Below are positions 25,175-34,015 of a stretch of 64,000 bases of DNA, piece after piece. The position numbers and the translations under genes are program-made. Positions within the stretch are counted from its first letter, which is position 1; each line of letters starts with the position of its first letter. The notes under the pieces are model-generated. The model did not search any database and was not told the DNA's origin. It saw only the letters and a list, made by a program, of their open reading frames with translations. The DNA is from Vulcanimicrobiota bacterium. Lineage in GTDB: Bacteria > Vulcanimicrobiota > Vulcanimicrobiia > Eremiobacterales > Eremiobacteraceae. The stretch spans positions 1-64,000 of the forward strand of contig JABCYQ010000011.1 of the NCBI GenBank assembly GCA_013290125.1, read 5' to 3'.

Positions 25175-25867
25175 GTGACCATCGGAAAACGGCAAGCGGT
25201 GCTCGCGATCGTCGCAGAGCATCCGGACCGCCGCACGCCCTCAGCGCTGCAGATCGAGCTTGGTCGCGCTGACGATGCTCGGTTTGCGCGCGCTGTCATC
25301 GGCGATCTTGCCGAACGATTCGGCCGGCCGGAAGCCGCATGTTCGTTGCTCTGGTGCGTGCCGGACAATGCCGTCGTTGACTTTGCAGCATTTACGTCAG
25401 GCGCGGGTGAGGTCGCGGGCATCGCAGGCGGCACCATAGGAGCGCGTTGGGATAACGCCGCGCTCGCCGCGTTCGCATGCGATTTCACTCACGTGGCCGT
25501 GATGGGGCTCGATGCGCCGCACGTGCCTGCCGACATAGTCTACGGCGCGCTCGGCCAAGTCGATCAATACGGTTTGGCGTTCGGCGCAGGCGATCGCGAC
25601 ACGATCTACGTCGCCGCCGTGAACAAAGCGACGCCGATTTTTGCCAACGTCGCGTTCGAAAGCGATCACGCTGCGACGGATCTGATCGTCGCTGCGGCAC
25701 AGCTCGGACTCTCGTGCGCGCCGCTCGTCGGCAATTTCTCCGTTCGCACGACACAAGATCTGCGCAGGCTGGCGGAATATCTCGATCGCCACGTCCGTGT
25801 GGCCGCGCCGCGCACGCGCGCCGTCGTCGCCGAATTGCTCGCGGCCCGCGCGGACGCGCCGCGATGA
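25175..25867 (+). CDS. DUF2064 / CofC-like nucleotidyltransferase-fold protein
   Basis: 230 residues from a GTG at 25175 (CGAGG lies about 11 nt upstream). The frame extends to 24974, but that part overlaps the promoter of the divergent protease gene. The segment VAVMGLDAPHVPADIVYGAL matches the DUF2064 acid motif, then GLAFGAGDRDTIYVAAVNKATPIFANVAFESDHAATDLI and RTTQDLRRLAEYL. The family has a GT-A-like fold related to CofC and MobA; the function is not settled. The tail overlaps the MFS gene by 4 bases (ATGA), so the two are co-transcribed with polA downstream. Confidence 0.75.
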   Translation: MTIGKRQAVLAIVAEHPDRRTPSALQIELGRADDARFARAVIGDLAERFGRPEAACSLLWCVPDNAVVDFAAFTSGAGEVAGIAGGTIGARWDNAALAAFACDFTHVAVMGLDAPHVPADIVYGALGQVDQYGLAFGAGDRDTIYVAAVNKATPIFANVAFESDHAATDLIVAAAQLGLSCAPLVGNFSVRTTQDLRRLAEYLDRHVRVAAPRTRAVVAELLAARADAPR

Positions 25868-27057
25868 AACGCAGCGCGCTCTCGCTGCTCAGCCTCGGCC
25901 ATCTGACGGTGGACGTCACCGCCGGTGCGCTCACCGCGATGTTGCCGTATCTGCAGTCAGAATTCGCGCTCTCGTACGTGCTGCTCGCGATGATCTCGAC
26001 CACCTATCAAGTCACATCGTCGATCGCGCAGCCGATCTTCGGCGTCGTCTCCGACCGCGGCGCAAAGCGCTACCTCGTGCCGATGGGCGTACTGCTCGCC
26101 GCGGGCGGCTTTGCGATGCTCGGTAAAGCGCCAACCTACAGCCTCGTGCTGGCAGCGGTGGCGCTCGCAGGCATCGGCTCCGCGATCTTCCATCCCGAAG
26201 CTACGAAGGCGGCGCGCTTTGTCTCGGGTACGAGCCGCGCCACGGGCATGTCGTACTTCTCGATCGGCGGCAATATCGGCGTGGCCCTAGGTCCGCTCGT
26301 GGTGACGGCGATCGTCGCATGGGCGGGCACCAGCGGAACGTGGATCTACATCGTGCCAGGCATCATCGCCACCGCGCTCGTGCTGCTCGCCGAACCCGCG
26401 ATCGGGCGAGCCGAGACCGCGCACACCGCTGCGGCACCGCCTGGAAAGGTCTCTTCGGACCGCCGGCCCATGACGCTGCTCATCGCTGTCGTCGCGCTGC
26501 GCTCGATGATCTACAGCGGCATACTCGTCTTCATCCCGTTGTATGCGGTGCACGTGCTGCATCAGCCGAAGTCGTTCACTGGGCCATTGCTCTTCGCGAT
26601 TCTCGGCACCGGCGCGCTCAGCACGATCGTCGGCGGCGCCATCGCCGATCGCGTGGGCAACAAGCGCACGATGCTGACAAGCCTTGCGTGCGTGCCGCTG
26701 CTGCTCGCGACGTACGTCGTTTGGCCCGGCGCCGTCGGAGTCGTGGCGCTGGCGCTCGCCGGTGCGTGCATCATCTCGACCACGTCCATCAGCGTCGTCA
26801 TGGCGCAGGACTTCATGCCCGGACGCCTTGCGCTTGCGGCATCGTTGGTCATCGGCTTCACGTCCGGGCTCGGCGGCCTTGGAGTGGCGCTGCTCGGCGG
26901 ACTCGCCGACCTCGCGGGTTTGTACGTCGTGCTCTGGGTGCTCGTCGGTATCGCGGTGGCCGGCACGGTTCTCACGGCCTTCCTGCCCGCACGCGCTGAT
27001 GGGCGCGTGAGCGCCGGGCAAGCCGCCCCGCTGCCGGAACCGGCGCGCTTGCGCTGA
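25864..27057 (+). CDS. MFS transporter, fosmidomycin-resistance (Fsr)-like
   Basis: 397 residues from the ATG at 25864, which overlaps the previous stop. A longer composite frame starting at 25477 is rejected. About twelve hydrophobic helices are visible. The start HLTVDVTAGALTAMLPYLQ, SSIAQPIFGVVSDRGAKR and GIGSAIFHPEATKAAR are hallmarks of the Fsr family of drug exporters. It probably exports a small molecule using the proton gradient. It sits in an operon-like run with the DUF2064 gene before it and polA after it (one-base overlap TGATG). Confidence 0.87.
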   Translation: MKRSALSLLSLGHLTVDVTAGALTAMLPYLQSEFALSYVLLAMISTTYQVTSSIAQPIFGVVSDRGAKRYLVPMGVLLAAGGFAMLGKAPTYSLVLAAVALAGIGSAIFHPEATKAARFVSGTSRATGMSYFSIGGNIGVALGPLVVTAIVAWAGTSGTWIYIVPGIIATALVLLAEPAIGRAETAHTAAAPPGKVSSDRRPMTLLIAVVALRSMIYSGILVFIPLYAVHVLHQPKSFTGPLLFAILGTGALSTIVGGAIADRVGNKRTMLTSLACVPLLLATYVVWPGAVGVVALALAGACIISTTSISVVMAQDFMPGRLALAASLVIGFTSGLGGLGVALLGGLADLAGLYVVLWVLVGIAVAGTVLTAFLPARADGRVSAGQAAPLPEPARLR

Positions 27058-29765
27058 TGAGCGCGCGTCCGCGTTCGAAGGAATCGCCCACCGAACGCAA
27101 GCTCATGCTTTTGGATGTCTACGCGCTCGTCTATCGCGCGTTTTTCGCCTTGCCGCCGCTGACGCGTTCCGATGGAACAGCGGTGAATGCGGTCTACGGT
27201 TTTGAGCGCATGCTCAATCTCGTCTTCACCAGGGAAAATCCCACGCACGTGGCCGCGTGTTTCGACGCCGGCATCCCGCCCGAGCGTCTGGAAATGATGC
27301 CGACGTACAAAGCGAATCGGCCCGACATGCCAAGCGAGCTCCGCTCGCAGTTTCCGCTCGTGCGCCAAGTGCTTGACGGTTACGGCGTGACGGTGGTCGA
27401 GATCGAAGGCGAAGAGGCCGACGACTGCATCGCCACGATCGCGGATCGCGCATCTAAGGATAGTTTTCAATCGGTCATCGTCTCCGGCGACATGGACCTG
27501 CTGCAACTCGTCGACGAGCACTGCACGGTGCTTGCGCCCAAACGCGGCGTGAGCGATCTCGTCCGCTACGACGAAGCGGCCGTGTTCGAACGCTACGGCC
27601 TGCGTCCGGACCAACTCGCCGATTATCGCGGGCTCAAAGGCGATCCGTCCGACAACCTGTCCGGCGTGCCCGGCATCGGCGAGAAGACCGCCGCAAAGCT
27701 GATAGCGGAATTCGGCACGCTCGATAATCTTCTCGCGCGCACACGTGACGTGAAACCGGAGCGCATCGGACGCCTGCTCGCCGAAAACGCCGACCTCGCG
27801 CGGCGCTGTCGCGACGTCTCATTGGCAAAACGCACGCTGGCGATCGAAGTCGGCTGGGAAAACCTTGTCTACGCACCGCCCGAGCGAACGCGCCTCATCG
27901 AGCTCTATCGTGAAATGGAATTTCGCACGCTGCTCGGTCGGACGGAAGCAATTGAACCCGCGGCGGCTCAATCCGCCGCCGGGCCGCCGCGCGTCTCCGC
28001 AGGACCAGCCTGGCGCACCACACTTACGGCGTCGGCCGAGGAGGCGCGAAGCCATATCGCGCGCGCGGCGCTCGAAACCGAGATCGCGATCGCTTTTGCC
28101 GGCGACGGCAACGAACCCGACGGCATCGCCATCGCGCTGCCAAGTTCTAAAGAGGCGTTCATCGTGCCGACGGACGTGCTGCTGTCGGATGCGCCGACGC
28201 GCGCCGCGTTCGCCGATGTCTTGCTAGCTTCGTCGCCGGCTAAAGTCGCGCTCGACGTCAAACGGCTGTGGCGTTGGGCCGCGGACCTCGATTTCACGCT
28301 GAAGGGGCTGTCGTTCGACGCTTCGCTCGCATACGGTCTGCTCGACGCCGACCGGATCGGCGCCGGCTTGCCCGACATCGCCGCGGCGTACGGCGTCTCC
28401 GGTGCGCAACCCGCCGCCGCGCAAAACACTTCCTTAGAGTTGTTCGGATCGGGCGCATTGGTCACCGCGGCGCAGGCGTCCGAAGCCGCGGCCATCGCTC
28501 AAGTCGCGGTGCCGCTGCGCGAAGATCTCACCAACGCCGGCATGCTGCGCCTGTTCACGGAAGTCGAACTGCCGCTCGCGCCGGTTCTCGGCGCGATGGA
28601 GCGCGCCGGCTTCAGGCTCGACCTCACGGAGCTCGACCGGATTCGCACGAAGCTCGACGCGGTGATCGACGAGACGACGGCGGACATCCATCGGCTCGCG
28701 GGCGAGACGTTCAACATCAACTCGACGAAGGTGCTCGGCGCGATTCTGTTCGACAAACTGGGGCTAGGCGGCGGCGCGAAAAAGAAAACCGGCTGGGGCA
28801 CCGGCATCGAAGTGCTCGGTCCGCTCGCTCTGGAACACGAGATCGTCCGGCGCGTGCTCGATTACCGCGAAGCCACGAAACTGAAATCCACCTACGTCGA
28901 CGCTTTGCCCGCGCAGATCGATCGCGGCGGCCTGCTGCATACCACGTTCGGCCAGCTCGGCGCGGCCACGGGCAGACTCTCGAGCAACAATCCGAACCTG
29001 CAGAACATCCCGGTGCGCAGCGAGATCGGCCGAGGCATCCGGCGCGCGTTCACGGCGCCGACACCCGGCAGGATACTGCTCGCCGCGGACTACTCGCAGA
29101 TCGAACTGCGGCTCTTCGCGCATCTCGCGGACGATGCGACGCTCATCGCCGCGTTCGCGAGCGGCGAGGATATCCACGCGTATACGGCGCGCAAAGTTTT
29201 CGACGTGCCAGCCGGCGAGCCGGTACCTTCCGAATTGCGCCGCCGCGCGAAAGCGGTGAACTTCGGCGTGCTCTACGGCATGGGGTCGTTCGGACTTGCG
29301 CAGGCCGTCGGCATAACGCGCGGCGAGGCTCGCGAATTCATCTCCTCATACTTCGCGCGTTTCCCAATGGTCAAGGACTACATCGCAAACGCGATCAGCA
29401 AGGCGCGCGTGGATGGCTACGTCGCCACGATCCTCGGGCGGCGCCGCTACCTGCCGGGCCTCAAGGCCGCGCACCCGATGATGCGTGCGACGGCAGAGCG
29501 CATCGCGACCAACGCGCCGCTGCAAGGCAGCGCAGCCGATCTCATCAAGCTCGCGATGCTGCGAATCGCACGCACGATCGAAAGCGCCGCGTTGCCGGCG
29601 CAGCTCCTGCTTCAAGTGCACGACGAACTGATCTTCGAAGCCGACCCCGCTGCGTTGAAGACCCTTGAACATGCCGTGCGCGATGCGATGGAAAACGCGC
29701 TCGATCTGCGCGTGCCGCTCGTCGTCGATCTCAAGTCCGGCCCCACCTGGGGCGATATCGCGTAA
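27057..29765 (+). CDS. polA: DNA polymerase I
   Basis: 902 residues; the ATG overlaps the MFS stop by one base. The N-terminal ~300 residues are a 5'-3' nuclease (LLDVYALVYRAFFALPPLT, GEEADDCIATIA, GDMDLLQLV, YRGLKGDPSDNLSGVPGIGEKTA). The middle 3'-5' exonuclease-like domain (~310-490) lacks the Exo III tyrosine/aspartate motif, so proofreading is probably lost, as in Taq. The polymerase domain has motif A AADYSQIELR, motif B RRRAKAVNFGVLYGMG and motif C QVHDELIFE. It fills gaps in repair and removes Okazaki primers. mutM follows after 6 bp, a repair-themed pair. Confidence 0.96.
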   Translation: MSARPRSKESPTERKLMLLDVYALVYRAFFALPPLTRSDGTAVNAVYGFERMLNLVFTRENPTHVAACFDAGIPPERLEMMPTYKANRPDMPSELRSQFPLVRQVLDGYGVTVVEIEGEEADDCIATIADRASKDSFQSVIVSGDMDLLQLVDEHCTVLAPKRGVSDLVRYDEAAVFERYGLRPDQLADYRGLKGDPSDNLSGVPGIGEKTAAKLIAEFGTLDNLLARTRDVKPERIGRLLAENADLARRCRDVSLAKRTLAIEVGWENLVYAPPERTRLIELYREMEFRTLLGRTEAIEPAAAQSAAGPPRVSAGPAWRTTLTASAEEARSHIARAALETEIAIAFAGDGNEPDGIAIALPSSKEAFIVPTDVLLSDAPTRAAFADVLLASSPAKVALDVKRLWRWAADLDFTLKGLSFDASLAYGLLDADRIGAGLPDIAAAYGVSGAQPAAAQNTSLELFGSGALVTAAQASEAAAIAQVAVPLREDLTNAGMLRLFTEVELPLAPVLGAMERAGFRLDLTELDRIRTKLDAVIDETTADIHRLAGETFNINSTKVLGAILFDKLGLGGGAKKKTGWGTGIEVLGPLALEHEIVRRVLDYREATKLKSTYVDALPAQIDRGGLLHTTFGQLGAATGRLSSNNPNLQNIPVRSEIGRGIRRAFTAPTPGRILLAADYSQIELRLFAHLADDATLIAAFASGEDIHAYTARKVFDVPAGEPVPSELRRRAKAVNFGVLYGMGSFGLAQAVGITRGEAREFISSYFARFPMVKDYIANAISKARVDGYVATILGRRRYLPGLKAAHPMMRATAERIATNAPLQGSAADLIKLAMLRIARTIESAALPAQLLLQVHDELIFEADPAALKTLEHAVRDAMENALDLRVPLVVDLKSGPTWGDIA

Positions 29766-29771
29766 CGCGCC

Positions 29772-30599
29772 GTGCCGGAACTTCCCGAAGTAGAGACGAT
29801 CGCCCGAGGCTTGCATGCGCGCGTGCGCGGCAAGCGCATCGCAAAGGTCCACATCGCGTGGCAGCGCACCGTCGATGCGCGCAGCCTTCCCTTGTCCGAG
29901 TTAGTCGGCAAACAGATCACAGGCGTCGGGCGCATCGGGAAATACGTCGCTATCCAGCTGAGCGGCGGCTTCACGCTCGCGGTGCATTTGCGCATGACCG
30001 GGCAGTTGCTCGTCGGATCGTTGGAAAGGCGTTATGATTCGTCGGGTACCGGCGATCGCAAACACGAACGCGCGCGCATCACTTTTGCAGATGCCAGCGT
30101 CCTCGCGTTTTTCGACGCGCGAAAATTCGGGCGCATGCGGCTCCTGCACGGCGATGTGGTCGCGCAACTCGGGGTAGGCCGCGATCCACTCGATCCGCAA
30201 CTCACCGCGGATGATCTCAAAGAAATGCTGGCGGGGCGGCGCACGCCCACTAAAGTCTGGCTGTTGGACCAGCACAGACTATCTGGTATAGGTAATATTT
30301 ATGCGAGCGAAGCGCTCTTTTACGCGGGCATCAGGCCGCGCCGCGCGGCCGGCAAATTGACCGCTATCGAACGCTCTGCCTTACTCAAGAGTTTGCGCCG
30401 TGTGCTTCGACGAGCGATCCGTTTTGGCGGCTCAAGTCTGAACGATTACGTTGATTCTGAAGGAAAGCAGGGCGGTTTTCAGAAGCAATTCGCCGTCTAT
30501 GGGCGTCTCGGCTTGCCTTGTCTGCAATGCCGGGGTCCGGTACGGCGCATCGTTCTGGCGCAACGGAGCACGTTCTACTGCTCCACCTGCCAGCGATAA
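29772..30599 (+). CDS. mutM: formamidopyrimidine-DNA glycosylase (Fpg/MutM)
   Basis: 275 residues from a GTG at 29772. After Met removal the N-terminus is PELPEVE, with the catalytic Pro1 and Glu2. HLRMTGQL, KFGRMRL, the H2TH helix region (LDQHRLSGIGNIYASEALF) and the C-terminal zinc finger with CLQC and CSTC are intact. It removes oxidised purines such as 8-oxoguanine and nicks the strand by beta-delta elimination. It is the last gene of the polA-mutM pair; rpsA begins 102 bp later. Confidence 0.96.
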   Translation: MPELPEVETIARGLHARVRGKRIAKVHIAWQRTVDARSLPLSELVGKQITGVGRIGKYVAIQLSGGFTLAVHLRMTGQLLVGSLERRYDSSGTGDRKHERARITFADASVLAFFDARKFGRMRLLHGDVVAQLGVGRDPLDPQLTADDLKEMLAGRRTPTKVWLLDQHRLSGIGNIYASEALFYAGIRPRRAAGKLTAIERSALLKSLRRVLRRAIRFGGSSLNDYVDSEGKQGGFQKQFAVYGRLGLPCLQCRGPVRRIVLAQRSTFYCSTCQR

Positions 30600-30701
30600 A
30601 CATCGAGATTCACTTCTTGTGTGTGCCGCGCATCGATCCGCTCACGGCGATCGACCGAGTATGTGGTCGAAATATAGCAAAGCATAGGTGAATTCCCCAT
30701 A

Positions 30702-31889
30702 ATGGCCGACACCGAAGTCATCGATCAAGCGCAAGCACCCGACGACGAGTTCGCTCTCGAACAGCGGCTCTACGAAGAAAGCCTCAAGACCCTCGACGAA
30801 GGGCAAGTTCTCCAAGGGCTCATCGTCGCGAAATCCAACGACGAACTCCTCGTCGATATCGGTGGAAAATCCGAAGGCGTGGTGACGTCGCGCGAATTGT
30901 CATCCGGCCTTTCGATCTCCGATCTCAAAGTCGGCGACACGCTTGAAGTGCTCGTCCATCGCATCGACGGCGATGGCGACGGCACGATGTATCTCTCCGA
31001 GAAGCGCGCACGCGCGCTGAAGACGTGGGAGAAAGTTCTCGAAGCACACGAGCGCAACGACGCGATCAACGCCACCGTCACGCAAGTGGTCAAGGGCGGC
31101 GTGCTCGTCGACCTCGGCATGCGCGGCTTCGTGCCCGCATCGCAGATCCGCCGGCATCCGGTCGGCAATCTCGACGAGTTGGTCGGCAAGGAATTGCGGC
31201 TCAAAGTCATCGACCTCGATCACAAGCGCCGCCGCGTCGTGCTCTCGCAGCGCGTCGTGCTCGAAGAAGAGCTCAATCAGAAGAAGCAAGAATTGCTTTC
31301 GACGTTGCAAGCGGGCCAGATCCGCGAAGGCACGGTCGTGCGGCTTGCAGACTTCGGCGCGTTCGTGGACTTGGGCGGCATTGACGGCCTGATCCACAAC
31401 AGCGAACTCTCGTGGTCGCGCATCAAGCATCCGAGCGAAGTCGTGACGATCGGCGACAAAGTCATGGTCGAGGTGATGAAGTTCGACACCGAAGCCAAGA
31501 AGGTCAGCCTGTCCGTCAAGCACTCGCTTGAAGATCCGTGGAAGACGGTGCCGGAACAACTCGTCGAAGGCACGGTTGTGCCCGCCGTTTTGATCAAGGC
31601 CACGCAGAACTACTTGCTGGTCGAAGTGTTGCCTGGCGTCACGGGCATGGTGCCGAAGTCCGAGTTCGATCCGGCTACGGCGCCCGCGCAAGGCGAGACG
31701 GTGCAGGTGCGTCTGCTCTCCATCAACACCGGAACGCGGCGCATAACGGCTAGCCTCGTGAAGGCTGCTGAAGGTGCGGAAAATGCGACGCTACCGGTAC
31801 CTGAACCAGAAGCTGAGGCTGAAGCGCCAACCGGCATGACGATCGGCGACGCCCTCGCCGCACCGAGCGAACCCACCCCCGAATCATAA
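30702..31889 (+). CDS. rpsA: 30S ribosomal protein S1 (four S1 domains)
   Basis: 395 residues, close to the four-domain form found in many Gram-positives and Terrabacteria (E. coli has six). S1 motifs are visible at about 33-100 (GQVLQGLIVAKSNDELLVDIGGKSEG), 117-185 (GVLVDLGMRGFVPASQI), 205-273 (GTVVRLADFGAFVDLGGIDGLIHNSELSW) and 290-355 (LLVEVLPGVTGMVPKSEF). An acidic Pro/Glu tail follows. It binds mRNA on the small ribosomal subunit. AGGTGAA lies upstream of the ATG at 30702. A repeat cluster follows immediately. Confidence 0.94.
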   Translation: MADTEVIDQAQAPDDEFALEQRLYEESLKTLDEGQVLQGLIVAKSNDELLVDIGGKSEGVVTSRELSSGLSISDLKVGDTLEVLVHRIDGDGDGTMYLSEKRARALKTWEKVLEAHERNDAINATVTQVVKGGVLVDLGMRGFVPASQIRRHPVGNLDELVGKELRLKVIDLDHKRRRVVLSQRVVLEEELNQKKQELLSTLQAGQIREGTVVRLADFGAFVDLGGIDGLIHNSELSWSRIKHPSEVVTIGDKVMVEVMKFDTEAKKVSLSVKHSLEDPWKTVPEQLVEGTVVPAVLIKATQNYLLVEVLPGVTGMVPKSEFDPATAPAQGETVQVRLLSINTGTRRITASLVKAAEGAENATLPVPEPEAEAEAPTGMTIGDALAAPSEPTPES

Positions 31890-31891
31890 CT

Positions 31892-31985
31892 CTGAAGGGG
31901 CCGACTTTCTGAACGGGCCGACTTCTGAAGGGGCCGACTTTCTGAACGGGCCGACTTCTGAAGGGGCCGACTTTATGTCGGCCCT
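31892..31985. repeat. tandem GGGCCGAC array with 33-bp period
   Basis: A 33-bp unit made of two half arms, CTGAAGGGGCCGACTTT and CTGAACGGGCCGACTT, occurs twice in tandem. A complete hairpin GGGCCGAC-TTTAT-GTCGGCCC and TCGTTTT follow. Only the last copy has a right arm, so the array looks like 5'-end duplications of the repeat. It fills the rpsA-coaE gap and may terminate rpsA transcription. Confidence 0.88.
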
Positions 31986-32035
31986 CGTTTTAGAATCCGC
32001 CGGGCAAACGAATCCCCGCCGCGAACTCCGTCGCC

Positions 32036-32629
32036 ATGGTCATTGGATTGACCGGCGGTATCGGCGCCGGAAAGAGCACTGTCGCCAATCTCTTCCGCCG
32101 TGAAGGTGCGCTGGTGATCGACACGGACGTCATCGCACGCCAGGTCGTCGCTCCGCCGAGTCCGGTTCTCGACGCACTCGCGGCTGAATTCGGGAAGTCG
32201 ATCATCCAACCGGACGGCACCCTCGATCGTCGACTGCTCGCTGCGATCGTCTTCGGCGATCCCGCGCGTATGGCGCGGCTCAACGCGATCACCCACCCGG
32301 CCATCCGAGCACGCACACTTGAGCTGATCGAAGCCGAACCGGCCGATTCGACGATCATTGTCGTGGTGCCGCTGCTCTTCCAAACCGGTTTCGACAAGCA
32401 TTGCGATCAGACGATCAGCGTCATCGCTCCCGCGGACGAGCGCCGCAGACGTCTGATGGCGCGCGACGGTTCGACAGCGGCGGACGTGGATGCTCGGATG
32501 GCGGCGCAACTTCCCGATGAGGAGTACGCACGCCGCGCCGATCTTGTGATCCGAAATACTGGAGATTTGAACGGACTCGCGCGCGAAGTCGCCGCGGTCT
32601 GGTCGTCGATCGATCGAGGCGGACCATAG
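32036..32629 (+). CDS. coaE: dephospho-CoA kinase
   Basis: 197 residues from the ATG at 32036. P-loop GLTGGIGAGKST (residues 4-15), the acidic DTDVIAR segment, HPAIR and VPLLFQTGFD are diagnostic for CoaE, which phosphorylates dephospho-CoA in the last step of coenzyme A synthesis. The last codons and the TAG stop lie inside a GGACC/GGTCC inverted repeat, so the C-terminal RGGP and the stop are supplied by repeat DNA. The convergent polysaccharide deacetylase also ends in this repeat. Confidence 0.94.
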   Translation: MVIGLTGGIGAGKSTVANLFRREGALVIDTDVIARQVVAPPSPVLDALAAEFGKSIIQPDGTLDRRLLAAIVFGDPARMARLNAITHPAIRARTLELIEAEPADSTIIVVVPLLFQTGFDKHCDQTISVIAPADERRRRLMARDGSTAADVDARMAAQLPDEEYARRADLVIRNTGDLNGLAREVAAVWSSIDRGGP

Positions 32630-32643
32630 AGGTCCGCCCTACA
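32616..32643. repeat. GGCGGACC-ATAGA-GGTCCGCC inverted repeat over two stop codons
   Basis: A perfect 8-bp inverted repeat (GGCGGACC and GGTCCGCC) with a short ATAGA spacer, ending CCTACA. The TAG in the loop is the coaE stop; the CTA at 32639-32641 is the stop of the minus-strand deacetylase. Related copies are at 43251-43267 (GGACCGTTGAGGTCC) and a half copy near 5585-5596. Confidence 0.8.
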
Positions 32644-33379
32644 TTTGTTCGGATGCTAGGAGTTCGTCCACCGTCACAAACGTGTAGCCTTGCGCGCGCA
32701 ACCGATCGATGATCACCGGCAGCGCTTCTATCGTGCGATATTGTCCGCTATGAAGCAGCACGATCGCGCCGGGCCGAGCCTGCTGCATGACGCGTTGAAC
32801 CACAAGCGTCGGCGTGATGTCCTTCGTGTCCTCGGGGCTGTCGCTCCAGAGGATCGTGCGGTAACCCATGGCCGACGCGACCTCGATCACGCGCCGGTCG
32901 TAACGCCCATGCGGCGGACGGAACAGATCGATGCGGTGTCCGACGAACGAAGCGAGTATCACGTCGGCTTCGATGATCTGATCGGCGATCTGCGTGATCG
33001 AAAGCCCGCTCAGCTTGATGTGGTTGAACGTGTGGTTGCCGACGTCGTCGCCAGACTCGATGATGCGGTCCATGAGATCGGGAAACTCTTGCGCCGAGCG
33101 GCCGACACAGAAGAACGTGGCGTGGACGTGCGAGCGATCCAAGACGTGCAGCAACAGCGGCGTGTAAAAAGGATACGGACCGTCGTCAAACGTGAGCGCG
33201 ATGAGGCGGCGTTGCGTGTTCACGCGCCAGACGCGGTCGTCGGCTCCGACGTAAGAATGCAGCGCGGCAGAGCCATCGGATGCCACGGTGCGCTTCGCCA
33301 AACTCGATGCCGGCGCTGGTTGCAGCAGCAACAGCGAAAAGCACGCGATCGCAGCGACCATGCCGACTATGCGTTTCAT
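32639..33379 (-). CDS. secreted polysaccharide deacetylase (NodB fold, CE4)
   Basis: 246 residues from the ATG at 33379, chosen because it overlaps the upstream stop by 4 bases and opens a signal peptide (MKRIVGMVAAIACFSLLLL). The CE4 motifs are present: TFDDGP, metal-binding GNHTFNH, FRPPHGRYD, WSDSPED and LLHSG. The enzyme removes acetyl groups from peptidoglycan or another N-acetylated polysaccharide outside the cytoplasm. It is co-transcribed with the secreted hypothetical upstream. Confidence 0.9.
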   Translation of the reverse strand: MKRIVGMVAAIACFSLLLLQPAPASSLAKRTVASDGSAALHSYVGADDRVWRVNTQRRLIALTFDDGPYPFYTPLLLHVLDRSHVHATFFCVGRSAQEFPDLMDRIIESGDDVGNHTFNHIKLSGLSITQIADQIIEADVILASFVGHRIDLFRPPHGRYDRRVIEVASAMGYRTILWSDSPEDTKDITPTLVVQRVMQQARPGAIVLLHSGQYRTIEALPVIIDRLRAQGYTFVTVDELLASEQM

Positions 33380-33960
33380 CGCGGGACCTGCGGTGCGAAC
33401 CACACCCGGCCGAATGCGCCAAGGAAGAAGTCGTTTCGCAAGCCCCGTTGATTGCGGACCTGCGAGTAGGTATCGCGGTCTGCCGAGATCGAGAACACCG
33501 TGTTCTCGACGGCCGTCATCCTGGAGATCGCGACCGGCACGGTGCCCCAGATGTCCACTTCTTGAACCGATGGGAAATCGTCGAACGTGGTGCGAATGAG
33601 GGTGACCGCTTCGCTCGCTATCTCCGGTTCGGTCAGGTCGCGCGCCTCGTGCGGCACGCGGGCGGAGAAGCGGATTCCGGCGGACTCGTAACCGGTCGCC
33701 GAAAAGGCATAGACTTTCAGCACGTTGTGCGAGGGCAACGCGCGATACGTGGCGGCGAACAACGCGGATTCCAGCGCCGGATCGACGCCTTCAACCCAAG
33801 GAGCGATGTGGACGTGCCGCGGCGCCGCAATCATGGGCTGAACCCCGACGACCGGTCCGGCGGCCGCAGCGGTTGATAGAGCCGTAAGCGCGAGCGCGGC
33901 GGCGGCCGATAGCACAAAACCGGGCGCTGTTCGTACCGGCGAAAGCGGCGACATCATCAC
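33376..33960 (-). CDS. secreted hypothetical protein
   Basis: 194 residues with a signal peptide ending around TALSTAAAAG. The mature part contains VHIAPWVEGVDPALESALFAATYRAL and TFDDFPSVQEVDIWGTVPV, with no family I recognise. Its stop overlaps the start of the polysaccharide deacetylase, so it probably works with it at the cell surface. Two Met codons at the start make the precise N-terminus uncertain by 1-2 residues. Confidence 0.65.
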   Translation of the reverse strand: MMMSPLSPVRTAPGFVLSAAAALALTALSTAAAAGPVVGVQPMIAAPRHVHIAPWVEGVDPALESALFAATYRALPSHNVLKVYAFSATGYESAGIRFSARVPHEARDLTEPEIASEAVTLIRTTFDDFPSVQEVDIWGTVPVAISRMTAVENTVFSISADRDTYSQVRNQRGLRNDFFLGAFGRVWFAPQVPR

Positions 33961-34015
33961 CAGTCATTATACCGCAGCATTACCTACGGTCAAGGCGGCG
34001 GTCGCATACGAAGTC

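Noticed and set aside
25477-25863. N-terminal extension that would fuse upstream sequence to the MFS transporter
   Set aside because: It overlaps the DUF2064 gene out of frame; the transporter homology begins at the ATG at 25864, which forms an ATGA overlap.
31892-31985. CRISPR array
   Set aside because: No unique spacers between repeats; the units are left halves of the GGGCCGAC hairpin and no cas gene is present.
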